64,000 bases of DNA from Streptomyces sp. NBC_00708. Lineage in GTDB: Bacteria > Actinomycetota > Actinomycetes > Streptomycetales > Streptomycetaceae. Shown here in pieces: positions 53,355 through 64,000 of this stretch. Position 1 is the first letter of the stretch. Every line of letters starts with the position of its first letter. The notes beneath the pieces were generated by a model. It saw only the letters and a list, made by a program, of their open reading frames with translations, was not told the DNA's origin and searched no databases. The translations under genes and the position numbers were made by a program. Location of the stretch: positions 992,001 through 1,056,000 of the forward strand of contig CP108997.1 of the NCBI GenBank assembly GCA_036226585.1. The letters are read 5' to 3'.

Positions 53355-53855
53355 ATGTCCAGCGAATACGCAAAACAGCTCGGGGCCAAGCTCCGTGCCA
53401 TCCGCACCCAGCAGGGCCTCTCCCTCCATGGCGTGGAGGAGAAGTCCCAGGGCCGCTGGAAGGCCGTCGTGGTCGGTTCGTACGAGCGCGGCGACCGTGC
53501 CGTGACCGTGCAGCGCCTTGCCGAGCTGGCGGACTTCTACGGCGTCCCGGTCCAGGAGCTCCTGCCCGGCACGACGCCCGGCGGTGCCGCCGAGCCGCCG
53601 CCGAAGCTCGTCCTCCAGCTGGAGCGCCTGGCCCACGTGCCGCCGGAGAAGGCCGGTCCGCTCCAGCGCTACGCGGCGACGATCCAGAGCCAGCGCGGCG
53701 ACTACAACGGCAAGGTGCTCTCGATCCGCCAGGACGACCTGCGCACGCTGGCCGTGATCTACGACCAGTCGCCTTCCGTGCTGACGGAGCAGCTGATCAG
53801 CTGGGGCGTGCTGGACGCGGACGCGCGCCGCGCCGTCGCCCACGACGAGGGCTGA
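53355..53855 (+). CDS. bldD: Developmental master regulator BldD
   Basis: A 166-residue DNA-binding protein that represses sporulation genes during vegetative growth. Residues 1-70 form the XRE-type helix-turn-helix (LGAKLRAIRTQQGLSLHGVEE). The C-terminal domain carries the c-di-GMP signature R114-G-D116 and R125-Q-D-D128, spaced by eight residues exactly as in S. venezuelae BldD, where it assembles a BldD dimer around tetrameric c-di-GMP. So ligand control is preserved. Located divergently from pyrR, as in other Streptomyces. Confidence 0.97.
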   Translation: MSSEYAKQLGAKLRAIRTQQGLSLHGVEEKSQGRWKAVVVGSYERGDRAVTVQRLAELADFYGVPVQELLPGTTPGGAAEPPPKLVLQLERLAHVPPEKAGPLQRYAATIQSQRGDYNGKVLSIRQDDLRTLAVIYDQSPSVLTEQLISWGVLDADARRAVAHDEG

Positions 53856-53965
53856 GCAGCCCCCGAAGAAACGTGCCGCCGGGTTCGGCGGGGCCCCTCA
53901 CGGGTGCCCTGCCGGGCCCGGCTTTCTCGTACGCCCGGCGCGTGCGCGGCCGGGCCCGGACATGC

Positions 53966-53999
53966 CGAAGGGCCCACGGCTTCAGCCATGGGCCCTTCG
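53966..53999. terminator. Bidirectional terminator between bldD and nusB
   Basis: CGAAGGGCCCACGGC (53966-53980) pairs with GCCATGGGCCCTTCG (53985-53999) around loop TTCA, 15 bases with a single mismatch. It lies between the convergent bldD and nusB genes. Confidence 0.8.
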
Positions 54000-54020
54000 T
54001 CGGCGGAACGCCGCCGGGGG

Positions 54021-54452
54021 TCACTGCTCCCGGCGGAGGTTCGGCTTGAGGTCCTTGAAACGGGCCAGCAGGCCGTTCACGAAGGACGGGGAGTCGTCGG
54101 TGGAGAACTCCTTGGCGATCTGCACCGCCTCGTCGATCACCACCGCGTCAGGGGTCGCGTCGACCCAGATCAGCTCGTACGCACCGAGCCGCAGGATGTT
54201 CCGGTCGACGACCGGCATACGGTCGAGCTCCCAGTCCACGGCGTAGGTGACGATGAGGTCGTCGATGCGGTCCGCGTACTGCGCGTACCCCTCGACGAGC
54301 TCCATCGTGTACTCGGTGACCGGCGGCTGACGGGTGTCGGACCGCGAGTGCCGCACCCAGTCCGCGAGGACCGTCAGCACGGACTCGTCGCGCTGGTCGG
54401 CCTCGAAGAGGATCTGGAAGGCGCGCTTGCGCGCCGTGTTACGAGCAGCCAC
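54021..54452 (-). CDS. nusB: Transcription antitermination factor NusB
   Basis: A 143-residue helical protein that binds boxA RNA with NusE during rRNA transcription. Motifs: ARNTARKRAFQILFEADQR at the N-terminus and VVIDEAVQIAKEFSTDDSPSFVNGLL at the C-terminus, the standard NusB fold. The GTG start at 54452 comes two bases after the efp stop, so the two genes are co-transcribed. Confidence 0.96.
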   Translation of the reverse strand: MAARNTARKRAFQILFEADQRDESVLTVLADWVRHSRSDTRQPPVTEYTMELVEGYAQYADRIDDLIVTYAVDWELDRMPVVDRNILRLGAYELIWVDATPDAVVIDEAVQIAKEFSTDDSPSFVNGLLARFKDLKPNLRREQ

Positions 54453-54454
54453 GA

Positions 54455-55021
54455 CTACTTGTTCACCCGGCTGATGTACTCGCCGGAGCGGGTGTCGACC
54501 TTGATCGTCTCACCCGTGGTGATGAACAGCGGGACGCCGATCTCGTAACCGGTCTCCAGGGTGGCCGGCTTGGTGCCGCCGGTGGAGCGGTCGCCCTGGA
54601 CGCCCGGGTCCGTGTGCTGGATCTTCAGCTCGACGGCGGCCGGCAGCTCGACGTACAGCACCTCGCCGTCGTGCTGGGCGACGGAGGCGGTGAAGCCCTC
54701 GATCAGGAAGTTGGCGGTGTCACCGACGGCCTTGCGGTCGACCATCAGCTGGTCGTACGTGTCCATGTCCATGAAGACGAAGTAGTCGCCGTCCATGTAC
54801 GAGAACTGCATGTCGCGCCGGTCGACGGTGGCCGTCTCGACCTTGATGCCTGCGTTGAAGGTCTTGTCCACGACCTTGCCGGAGAGCACGTTCTTGAGCT
54901 TGGTGCGCACGAAGGCCGGGCCCTTGCCGGGCTTGACGTGCTGGAACTCGACTACGGACCAGAGCTGGCCCCCGTCGAGCTTGAGCACCATGCCGTTCTT
55001 GAGGTCGTTCGTGGAAGCCAC
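54455..55021 (-). CDS. efp: Translation elongation factor P
   Basis: A 188-residue, three-domain factor that relieves ribosome stalling at polyproline stretches. The tip of domain I reads [14 protein letters not shown], the unmodified-type PGKGP loop usual in actinobacteria. Domain II/III signature [14 protein letters not shown] appears as [18 protein letters not shown]. The GTG at 55021 gives the normal length. Located between the M24-fold gene and nusB. Confidence 0.96.
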   Translation of the reverse strand: MASTNDLKNGMVLKLDGGQLWSVVEFQHVKPGKGPAFVRTKLKNVLSGKVVDKTFNAGIKVETATVDRRDMQFSYMDGDYFVFMDMDTYDQLMVDRKAVGDTANFLIEGFTASVAQHDGEVLYVELPAAVELKIQHTDPGVQGDRSTGGTKPATLETGYEIGVPLFITTGETIKVDTRSGEYISRVNK

Positions 55022-55072
55022 GGTTGCGGAATCTCCTGGGCTGAAGCTGGTGGAACGACCGAGGGACGCGCG

Positions 55073-56179
55073 CTAGAGCGCGAGCAGCTCCTTGGTCGTA
55101 ATGGTGAGTAGCTCGGGTCCGCCGTCCGCCTCGGGGCGCACGACGAGCGTGTCATCGATCCGGACCCCGCCCCGGCCCGGGAGGTGGACCCCCGGTTCGA
55201 CGGTGACCGGCACACAAGCGTCCAGTTTACCCATGGCAGCGGGTGCCAGCTGCGGGTCCTCATCGATTTCGAGCCCCACCCCGTGGCCCGTGAAGGGCGC
55301 GAGGCCTTCGCCGTGGCCCGCGGAGTCCAGGAGATGGCGGGCAGCCCGGTCCACGTCCCGGTACTCGGCGCCGGGCAGCAGAGCCTCGCGGCCGGCCCTC
55401 TGAGCGGCGAAAACCAGCTCGTACAGCTCGATCTGCCAGTCGGCGGGCGCCGTGCCGATGACGAAGGTCCGGCCGATCTCGCAGCGGTAGCCGCGGTAGT
55501 TCGCGCCCAGGCAGACGGAGAGGAAATCTCCTTCCTCCACCCGCCGGTCGGTGGGCCGGTGGCGGCCCCGGCCGGAGTTCGGGCCGGTGGCGACGGAGGT
55601 CGCGAAGGCGGGTCCGTCGGCGCCGTGGTCCACCAGCCGGCGTTCCAGCTCCAGGGCCAGATGACGTTCGGTGCGGCCGACGAGGATCGATTCGAGGAGT
55701 TCGCCCAGCGCCTGGTCGGTGATCTCGGCCGCGATCCGCAGGCAGCCGATCTCCTCCTCGTCCTTGACGATGCGCAGCTGCTCGACGGTGGCGCCCAGAT
55801 CGGCCAGCCGGAGCTTCGGGGCGACCGAGGCCATGGCCCGGTGCCGGGCGACCGTCAGGTCGTGCTCCTCGACGGCCAGCGACTCCGCGCCGCCGGTGAC
55901 GGCCAGGTCCGCGGCGGCGACCACCGGATCACCGTCGGCCACCGGCAGCAGATCCACCCGCAGGGCCTCGTCGGTGCGCCCGTCGGACGGGTCGCCGGTC
56001 GGCGGCCGGGGGCAGAGCAGGACGTCCTCGCCGGGTCCGAGCAGCAGCACGGCACCCGGGGGCGCTCCCCCGGCCAGGTAGCGGACGTTGGCGGGGCGGG
56101 AGACCAGGGCGGCCGCGGATCCGACTGCGGCGCACCGGTCGCGGAGCAGCCCGCGTCGGACGGCGTACACCTCTGACAT
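55073..56179 (-). CDS. M24-fold (aminopeptidase P/prolidase-like) protein with altered metal site
   Basis: A 368-residue protein in the position often annotated as pepQ beside efp. The creatinase-like N-domain (about 1-130) is followed by a pita-bread fold. Where active M24 enzymes have the metal ligands Asp, Asp, His, Glu, Glu, this protein shows Cys223 (SVCLGANY), Glu234 (RCEIGRTF), His299 (TGHGVGLE), Glu328 (VEPGVH) and Asp342 (RIDDTLVV). Three of five ligands are changed, so normal dinuclear metallopeptidase activity is doubtful. It may be a regulatory or binding protein. It is 51 bases upstream of efp on the same strand and probably in its operon. Confidence 0.85.
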   Translation of the reverse strand: MSEVYAVRRGLLRDRCAAVGSAAALVSRPANVRYLAGGAPPGAVLLLGPGEDVLLCPRPPTGDPSDGRTDEALRVDLLPVADGDPVVAAADLAVTGGAESLAVEEHDLTVARHRAMASVAPKLRLADLGATVEQLRIVKDEEEIGCLRIAAEITDQALGELLESILVGRTERHLALELERRLVDHGADGPAFATSVATGPNSGRGRHRPTDRRVEEGDFLSVCLGANYRGYRCEIGRTFVIGTAPADWQIELYELVFAAQRAGREALLPGAEYRDVDRAARHLLDSAGHGEGLAPFTGHGVGLEIDEDPQLAPAAMGKLDACVPVTVEPGVHLPGRGGVRIDDTLVVRPEADGGPELLTITTKELLAL

Positions 56180-56249
56180 GCGTCGAGCGTACGAGCGCGG
56201 CGGCCGGCCCGCCCGGTCAGCGCATCCGACCGGGGGGCGGGCCGCTGTC

Positions 56250-57080
56250 CTACCAGGCCGGGGGGCTGGCCAGGGACCGGGCGAGTATGTCGTCCAGGAC
56301 CCGGGCGGTGGTCTCCACGTCGTACGTGGAGTTGTCGATGATCGGGAGCCCGGAGCCGTACCAGCCGGCCATCCGGCCGTGGATGCGGGCCACCTCCTCG
56401 TCGGAGAGCCGGCGGTTGCCGCTGCGCTCGGCGTTGCGCTCCAGGACGATCTCCAGACCGGGCAGCAGCACGACGGGCAGGAGCCCGGGGCCGACGTGGC
56501 GCTTCCAGCCGCCGAGGCCGACGACGGGCCGGTCGGGGAAGACGGCGTCGTCCAGGATGCAGGAGATGCCGTTGGCCAGGAAGTTGCGGGCGGCGAAGCC
56601 GCAGGTGCGGCGGGCCAGGCGGTACTGGGCCTCGGACTGGTCGTTCCACCCGGCCTGCGGGTCCGCGAAACCGGAGCAGACCCACTCGCGGACGTCGTCG
56701 AGGCTGACGTGGGCGGTGGGCACCCGGCGGCGGGCCGCCCAGAGCCGGGCCACGGTGGTCTTGCCGGCGCCCGCCGGGCCGATCAGGAGCACCGCGAGCG
56801 TCGCGTTGCCCGTGCCGGGCTCGGCGGGCGGCGCGGGCAGCGGCACGGGCCTGCCCGGCGGGAGCTGGACATGTCCGGTGGTCTCACGGAGGGCGGGGGC
56901 CGGGGCCTGGTGCGGGGCGGGCCCGGACCAGCCCTGCCCCTGCGGCGCGGGCGGGCCCGCGGGCGGCGGTCCGGGATGGCCGGCGGGCGGGCCGGGGTGC
57001 TGGGCCTGGTGCGGCCAGCCGGCGGGGCCGTTTCCGGGACCCTGGGGCGGAGGCAGCGGGGCCCCCACTGCGTGCTGCAT
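56250..57080 (-). CDS. P-loop kinase-like protein with Pro-rich N-terminus
   Basis: A 276-residue protein starting at the ATG at 57080 (GGAG nine bases upstream); a TTG three codons earlier is too close to that site. Residues 1-90 are Pro/Gly/Gln-rich and probably disordered. The C-terminal part is an AAA/kinase-like P-loop domain: GPAGAGKTT (about 101-109), then a switch region SLDDVREWVCSGFADPQAGWN and an LERNAERSGNRRLSDEE lid typical of small-molecule kinases (zeta-toxin/gluconokinase style). Substrate unknown. Between the M24-fold gene and aroQ, transcribed in the same direction. Confidence 0.78.
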   Translation of the reverse strand: MQHAVGAPLPPPQGPGNGPAGWPHQAQHPGPPAGHPGPPPAGPPAPQGQGWSGPAPHQAPAPALRETTGHVQLPPGRPVPLPAPPAEPGTGNATLAVLLIGPAGAGKTTVARLWAARRRVPTAHVSLDDVREWVCSGFADPQAGWNDQSEAQYRLARRTCGFAARNFLANGISCILDDAVFPDRPVVGLGGWKRHVGPGLLPVVLLPGLEIVLERNAERSGNRRLSDEEVARIHGRMAGWYGSGLPIIDNSTYDVETTARVLDDILARSLASPPAW

Positions 57081-57206
57081 CCGGTGCAACTCCGTCTCGT
57101 ACAGGCAACTGGCGCTGGTGCAACGGCAACCGTACCTTCCCCGGCCGCCGCACGGACAACGGCCGGGGAGGGTCCGGAGTGCCCGCGGGGCGCCCGAGAC
57201 CCCTGC

Positions 57207-60458
<3,252 letters not shown>

Positions 60459-60604
60459 CGGTGCTCCTCATGCTCGCGCCTGAAAATCCAGCGGCGCGAC
60501 CGGGTGCGCGGCCCTGGCCCGCCGCCCCCGATCCTCCCACGACCGGGGCCCTCGGCCCGCCGCCGGTCCAGCAGACGGACGGTGCGGGCGGAGCCGGGCG
60601 GACG

Positions 60605-61432
60605 TCAGCGGGCGGCCAGCGCCTCTTCCCCGGCCTTGCGCATGGCGGCGAGCGGTGCGGGCGAGCGGCCCGTCATCTGCTCGACCTGGAGGACGGCCTG
60701 GTGCACGAGGAGGTCGAGACCTCCGACGACTGCGCCGCCGCGTTCGGCCCAGGCGGACGCGAGCCGGGTCGGCCACGGCTCGTACAGCACGTCGAAGAGC
60801 GTGCCGGTTCGCTCCGGTACGGACCCGGCCAGCGCGTCGGCCGCGCCTGCGGGGGTGGTCGCGATGACGAGCGGCGCGGTCAGCGCCAGGTCGGCCTCGG
60901 CCCAGTCGGCGATCCGTACGTCGACGCCGAGCCGTTCGCCCCAGCCGCGCATCTCGTCGGCGCGGGCCGCGCTGCGGACGTACGCGGTGACGGGTCCGGC
61001 GCAGATGCCGGACAGGGCGGCCAGCGCGGAGGAGGCGGTGGCGCCGGCGCCGAGGATCGCGGCGGACTCCACCTTCTCGACGCCGCGTTCGCGCAGGGCG
61101 GCGACCATGCCGGGGATGTCGGTGTTGTCCCCGGTGCGGCGGCCGTCCGCGCCGAACACCACGGTGTTCACGGCCTCGACGGAGGCGGCGGTGTCGCTGA
61201 TCGCGTCGAGCAGCGGGATGACCGCCCGCTTGAGCGGCATGGTGAGCGAGAGCCCGGCCCAGCTCCCGTCCAGCCCTTCGAAGAACCCGGGCAGCGCCTG
61301 CTCATCGACCTCGAACCGGTCGTAGGACCAGTCGTCGAGGCCGAGTTCGGCGTACGCGGCCCGGTGCAGGACCGGGGAGAGCGAGTGGGCGATGGGCGAG
61401 CCGAGGACGGCCGCGCGGTGCTGGGTGCTCAC
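60605..61432 (-). CDS. aroE: Shikimate dehydrogenase
   Basis: Reduces 3-dehydroshikimate to shikimate with NADPH. The 275-residue enzyme has the substrate motif GSPIAHSLSPVLHRAAY at the N-terminus, the catalytic Lys/Asp region (LTMPLKRAVIPL and NTDIPGM), and AAILGAGATASSALAAL for NADP. The GTG at 61432 overlaps the mltG stop. It is separated from aroC by about 150 bases. Confidence 0.94.
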   Translation of the reverse strand: MSTQHRAAVLGSPIAHSLSPVLHRAAYAELGLDDWSYDRFEVDEQALPGFFEGLDGSWAGLSLTMPLKRAVIPLLDAISDTAASVEAVNTVVFGADGRRTGDNTDIPGMVAALRERGVEKVESAAILGAGATASSALAALSGICAGPVTAYVRSAARADEMRGWGERLGVDVRIADWAEADLALTAPLVIATTPAGAADALAGSVPERTGTLFDVLYEPWPTRLASAWAERGGAVVGGLDLLVHQAVLQVEQMTGRSPAPLAAMRKAGEEALAAR

Positions 61433-63192
61433 TGCCCCGCCTGCTCCTTCTTGTACTTCTCGCGGTTCCGCTCGTGTTCCTCGTTGGTGACGGCGAAGAC
61501 CGTCTTGTCCTCGGTCACCGACACGAAGTAGTTCCAGGGTCCGGGGGTGGGCTTGATCGCCGACTGGAGCGCGGCATCACCCGGGTTGTTGATGGGGCCC
61601 GGGGGCAGGCCGTGGATGTAGTACGTGTTGTACGGGTGCTTGAACTCCCGCAGGTCCGAAACCGCTCCGGTGTCGAGAGTGCTCTGCTTCTTCGCGTAGT
61701 TCACGGTCGAGTCGAAGTCCAGGAGCCCCCAGGTCTGGGGGTTGTCGCGCTTCATCCGGTTGTAGACGACCCGCGCGACCTTGTCGAAGTCGTGCTTGTA
61801 CTTGCCCTCGGCCTGGACGAGGCTGGCGACGGTGATCAGCTGCCAGGGGCTGTCGAGCTTCAGCTTCTTGGCGTTGGCCTCGAGGTCGCTCTTCTTGTAC
61901 TCCTCGTCGGCACGGGAAACCATCGACTTGAGGACGGTCTCCGGCTTCATGCCCTTGGTGACCGGGTACGCGGCCGGGTAGAGGAAGCCCTCCAGGGGGT
62001 CCAGGACACCCTTGTGGTTCTGCGCCCAGCCCGGCAGGCCGAGGCTGCCGGACTTCTTCTCGGCCACCTTGGCGGTCGTGCCCTTGGCGACACCGAGCTT
62101 GGTGTCGATGGAGGCGTACACGAGCCGGTTCGGCGTGCCCTCCGGGATGATCAGAAGATTCTGGCTCTTCGGGTCGACCATCATCTTCACGGCCTCGGAC
62201 GCCGACATCTCCGAGTGGAGGAGATAGACCCCGGCCTGGATCGACTTGCCCTTCGGGTTCTCGTTCTGCGCCGAGACGAAGGCGTCGACGCTCTTCACGA
62301 CGCCGGCCTTCTTCAGGATGTTGCCGATGTCGTACCCGTACGCGCCCTTCGGGATCTCCACCTCGACCGAGCCGGAGCCGCTGCCCGAGTAGTCGGGGGC
62401 GGGGCCGAACCTGTCCTTGTAGAAGGAGTACCCGAAGTAGCCCGCTCCGCCGACGCCGGCGACCAGGACGAGGGAGACGACCAGGCACGCGCAGCCGCTG
62501 CGGCCCTTCTTCTTCTTGCCCTTGCCGCGGCGCTCGCCCCCGTCCCCGCGCCGGGAGCCCCGGGAGTCGTCGTCGTACTCGTCGTCGTAGTCGTCGTCCT
62601 TCGGACCCTTGCCGTCCTTCTCGTCGACACCCGTGAAGAAGGGGTGCGTCTCCTCCGGCGGCTCCTCGGGGTCCCAGTCCGGGGCCGGCTCCGGCGCCGG
62701 GGCGGCCTCGCGGCGGCCCGGGGGCTGCGGGGGCGGGTAGGCGTCAGGGGTGCCGTAGTAGTCGTTCGTCTCGCCGTAGCCGTACGTGGCGACGGGCTGG
62801 CCCTCGTACGGCGGCATCGCCTGCTGGCCGGTGTCCCAGCCGGTGTCGTAGCCGGGCTGCTGGGGCTGCTGGCCGTACGGGTCCTGCGGCTGCTGCTGCC
62901 CGTACGCCTGCTGCTGGTACTGCTGCTGGGCGTACGGGTCCTGCTGCTGGTGCTGGGGATACTGCGGCTGCTGCGGCTGCTGCGCGTAGGGGTCGTGCGG
63001 CTGCTGCTGGTGCTGCTGCTGGTACGGGTCGTACTGGCCCTGCGGGTACTGCTGCCGGCCGTCGTACTGGTTCTGGCCGTCGTACTGGTTCTGGCCGTGG
63101 GCAGGCTGCTGGCCGCCCCATCCCTGGTCCCCGTACAAGGGGTCCTCGGGATGCCATGGTTCGGAGCCGGGGCCCCGGCCATACTCAGTCAT
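61429..63192 (-). CDS. mltG: Endolytic murein transglycosylase MltG with Gln-rich cytosolic tail
   Basis: Cleaves nascent peptidoglycan strands at the membrane. The 587-residue protein has a cytosolic N-terminal 230 residues rich in Gln, Tyr, Pro and Asp (about 20-125 with repeats such as QNQYDG and QQPQ), then an acidic stretch and KGKKKKGRSG. One transmembrane helix (about 235-255) anchors a periplasmic YceG domain. The catalytic Glu is Glu462 in ASLVQAEGK, and the conserved YYIHGLPPGPINNPG follows. Length exceeds E. coli MltG because of the N-terminus. Stop overlaps the aroE start. Confidence 0.93.
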   Translation of the reverse strand: MTEYGRGPGSEPWHPEDPLYGDQGWGGQQPAHGQNQYDGQNQYDGRQQYPQGQYDPYQQQHQQQPHDPYAQQPQQPQYPQHQQQDPYAQQQYQQQAYGQQQPQDPYGQQPQQPGYDTGWDTGQQAMPPYEGQPVATYGYGETNDYYGTPDAYPPPQPPGRREAAPAPEPAPDWDPEEPPEETHPFFTGVDEKDGKGPKDDDYDDEYDDDSRGSRRGDGGERRGKGKKKKGRSGCACLVVSLVLVAGVGGAGYFGYSFYKDRFGPAPDYSGSGSGSVEVEIPKGAYGYDIGNILKKAGVVKSVDAFVSAQNENPKGKSIQAGVYLLHSEMSASEAVKMMVDPKSQNLLIIPEGTPNRLVYASIDTKLGVAKGTTAKVAEKKSGSLGLPGWAQNHKGVLDPLEGFLYPAAYPVTKGMKPETVLKSMVSRADEEYKKSDLEANAKKLKLDSPWQLITVASLVQAEGKYKHDFDKVARVVYNRMKRDNPQTWGLLDFDSTVNYAKKQSTLDTGAVSDLREFKHPYNTYYIHGLPPGPINNPGDAALQSAIKPTPGPWNYFVSVTEDKTVFAVTNEEHERNREKYKKEQAGQ

Positions 63193-63287
63193 CGATCCCC
63201 TTGAGCCGCGAGACGATGTTCCGCCTCTTTGCTGTGCGGTGTTTGTTCGAACACCGCCGCATCGCGCGGAACGTTACCGTATTGCGA

Positions 63288-63773
63288 TCAGACCACCACT
63301 TCGACGCCTTCGCCCGGTGGATGGCCCGATGCGCGCTCGGACTCCAGAGCGTTCTGGAGGATCACCACAGCGGCAGCCTGGTCGATGACGGATCGGCCCT
63401 TTTTGGACTTCACGCCCGAGGCGCGCAGGCCCTGGCTGGCCGTCACTGTGGTCATCCTCTCGTCCAGCAGGCGCACCGGAATGGGTGCGACCGCTCGGGC
63501 GAGCACATCCGCGAAGGCGCGGACCTTGGCGGCGGCAGGGCCCTCGCCGCCGCCCAGGGAGCGTGGCAGGCCGACGACGACCTCGATCGGCTCGTACTCC
63601 GCGACGAGCTGTCCCAGCCGCCGGTGGGCGGCCGGGACATCGCGTCCCGGCACGGTCTCCACCGGCGTCGCGAGGATCCCGTCGGGGTCGCACGAGGCGA
63701 CCCCGATCCGGGCGTCCCCGACGTCGATCGCCAGCCGGCGACCGCGGCGCATCCGCGGCATGTCCGTGGTCAC
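63288..63773 (-). CDS. ruvX: Holliday junction resolvase-like / pre-16S rRNA nuclease (YqgF)
   Basis: A 161-residue RNase H-like nuclease needed for 16S rRNA 5'-end processing in E. coli. Motifs: [20 protein letters not shown] with the first catalytic Asp, [12 protein letters not shown], and [11 protein letters not shown] for the remaining acidic residues. The GTG at 63773 overlaps the alaS stop. Genes mltG, ruvX and alaS in this order are conserved in many bacteria. Confidence 0.95.
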   Translation of the reverse strand: MTTDMPRMRRGRRLAIDVGDARIGVASCDPDGILATPVETVPGRDVPAAHRRLGQLVAEYEPIEVVVGLPRSLGGGEGPAAAKVRAFADVLARAVAPIPVRLLDERMTTVTASQGLRASGVKSKKGRSVIDQAAAVVILQNALESERASGHPPGEGVEVVV

Positions 63774-64000
63774 GCCGTCTCGGTGACGAGGCGTTCGACG
63801 GCGGCGACGGCGTCACCGATCGCCTCGGGGTTCTGGCCGCCGCCCTGGGCGACGTCCGGCTTGCCGCCGCCCCCGCCGCCGAGGGTCTTGGCGGCGGTAC
63901 GGACGAGGTCGCCGGCCTTGAGGCCGCGCTCACGGGCCGCCTCGTTGGTCGCGATGACGGTCAGCGGGCGCCCGTTGGCCGTCGTGAACAGCGCCACCAC
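63770..64000 (-). CDS. alaS: Alanyl-tRNA synthetase, C-terminal end (partial)
   Basis: The last 76 codons of a gene running out of the window. The segment [19 protein letters not shown] is the diagnostic Gly-rich element of the DHHA1 domain of AlaRS, which binds tRNA. The N-terminal catalytic and editing domains lie outside. Its stop overlaps the ruvX start. Confidence 0.92.
   Translation of the reverse strand: MVALFTTANGRPLTVIATNEAARERGLKAGDLVRTAAKTLGGGGGGKPDVAQGGGQNPEAIGDAVAAVERLVTETA

Overview
The window is chromosomal DNA from a Streptomyces-type actinobacterium. It has very high GC with the usual strong third-position bias. Genus-typical genes include bldD (with an intact c-di-GMP signature), the actinobacterial integration host factor, a degenerate PriA, tandem CNNM/HlyC proteins and secreted chitinase. 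GTG starts and a dispersed intergenic repeat are also common here. The region looks like conserved core chromosome: I see no rRNA, tRNA, transposase, integrase, prophage or CRISPR array. Long antisense frames are GC-bias shadows.

Layout. Positions 1-4431 (minus) hold a CHAT-domain protein cut by the window edge, a four-helix membrane protein and a small Cys4 protein, probably one operon. Positions 4560-8985 hold a Tat-exported C39-type peptidase, a small P-loop kinase, a candidate small RNA and a CbxX/EccA-like AAA ATPase. Positions 9031-12152 carry two CNNM/HlyC membrane proteins and a PH-domain protein. Positions 12176-17865 carry a riboflavin operon behind an FMN riboswitch (ribD-ribE-ribM-ribBA-ribH) that runs into hisE-hisG. 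Next come a GH18 chitinase with the chitin-type direct-repeat promoter, a ROK regulator divergent from an MFS exporter, an NCS2 permease, and an amine oxidase/C-N hydrolase pair beside an Lrp regulator. These are followed by GuaB1, an orphan class I terpene synthase and a SorC/DeoR regulator.

From 32149 to 42876 (mostly minus) are housekeeping genes: rpe, rsmB, fmt, priA, metK, coaBC, rpoZ, gmk and ihf. Positions 43122-53133 form the pyrimidine operon pyrR-pyrB-pyrC-orf-carA-carB-pyrD-pyrF. It has a PyrR-binding RNA element over the pyrR ribosome-binding site and a terminator after pyrF. bldD is divergent from it, with a BldD box over its own -10. Positions 54021-64000 (minus) hold nusB, efp, an M24-fold protein with altered metal ligands, a P-loop protein, aroQ-aroB-aroK-aroC-aroE, mltG, ruvX and the end of alaS.

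The main logic is grouped biosynthesis under RNA or protein control: FMN riboswitch for riboflavin, PyrR for UMP, BldD for development, and a chitin-type operator for chitinase. The least explained items are the CHAT/membrane module, the candidate small RNA at about 6803, the metal-ligand-substituted M24 protein beside efp, the unknown membrane gene inside the pyr operon, and the intergenic repeats.
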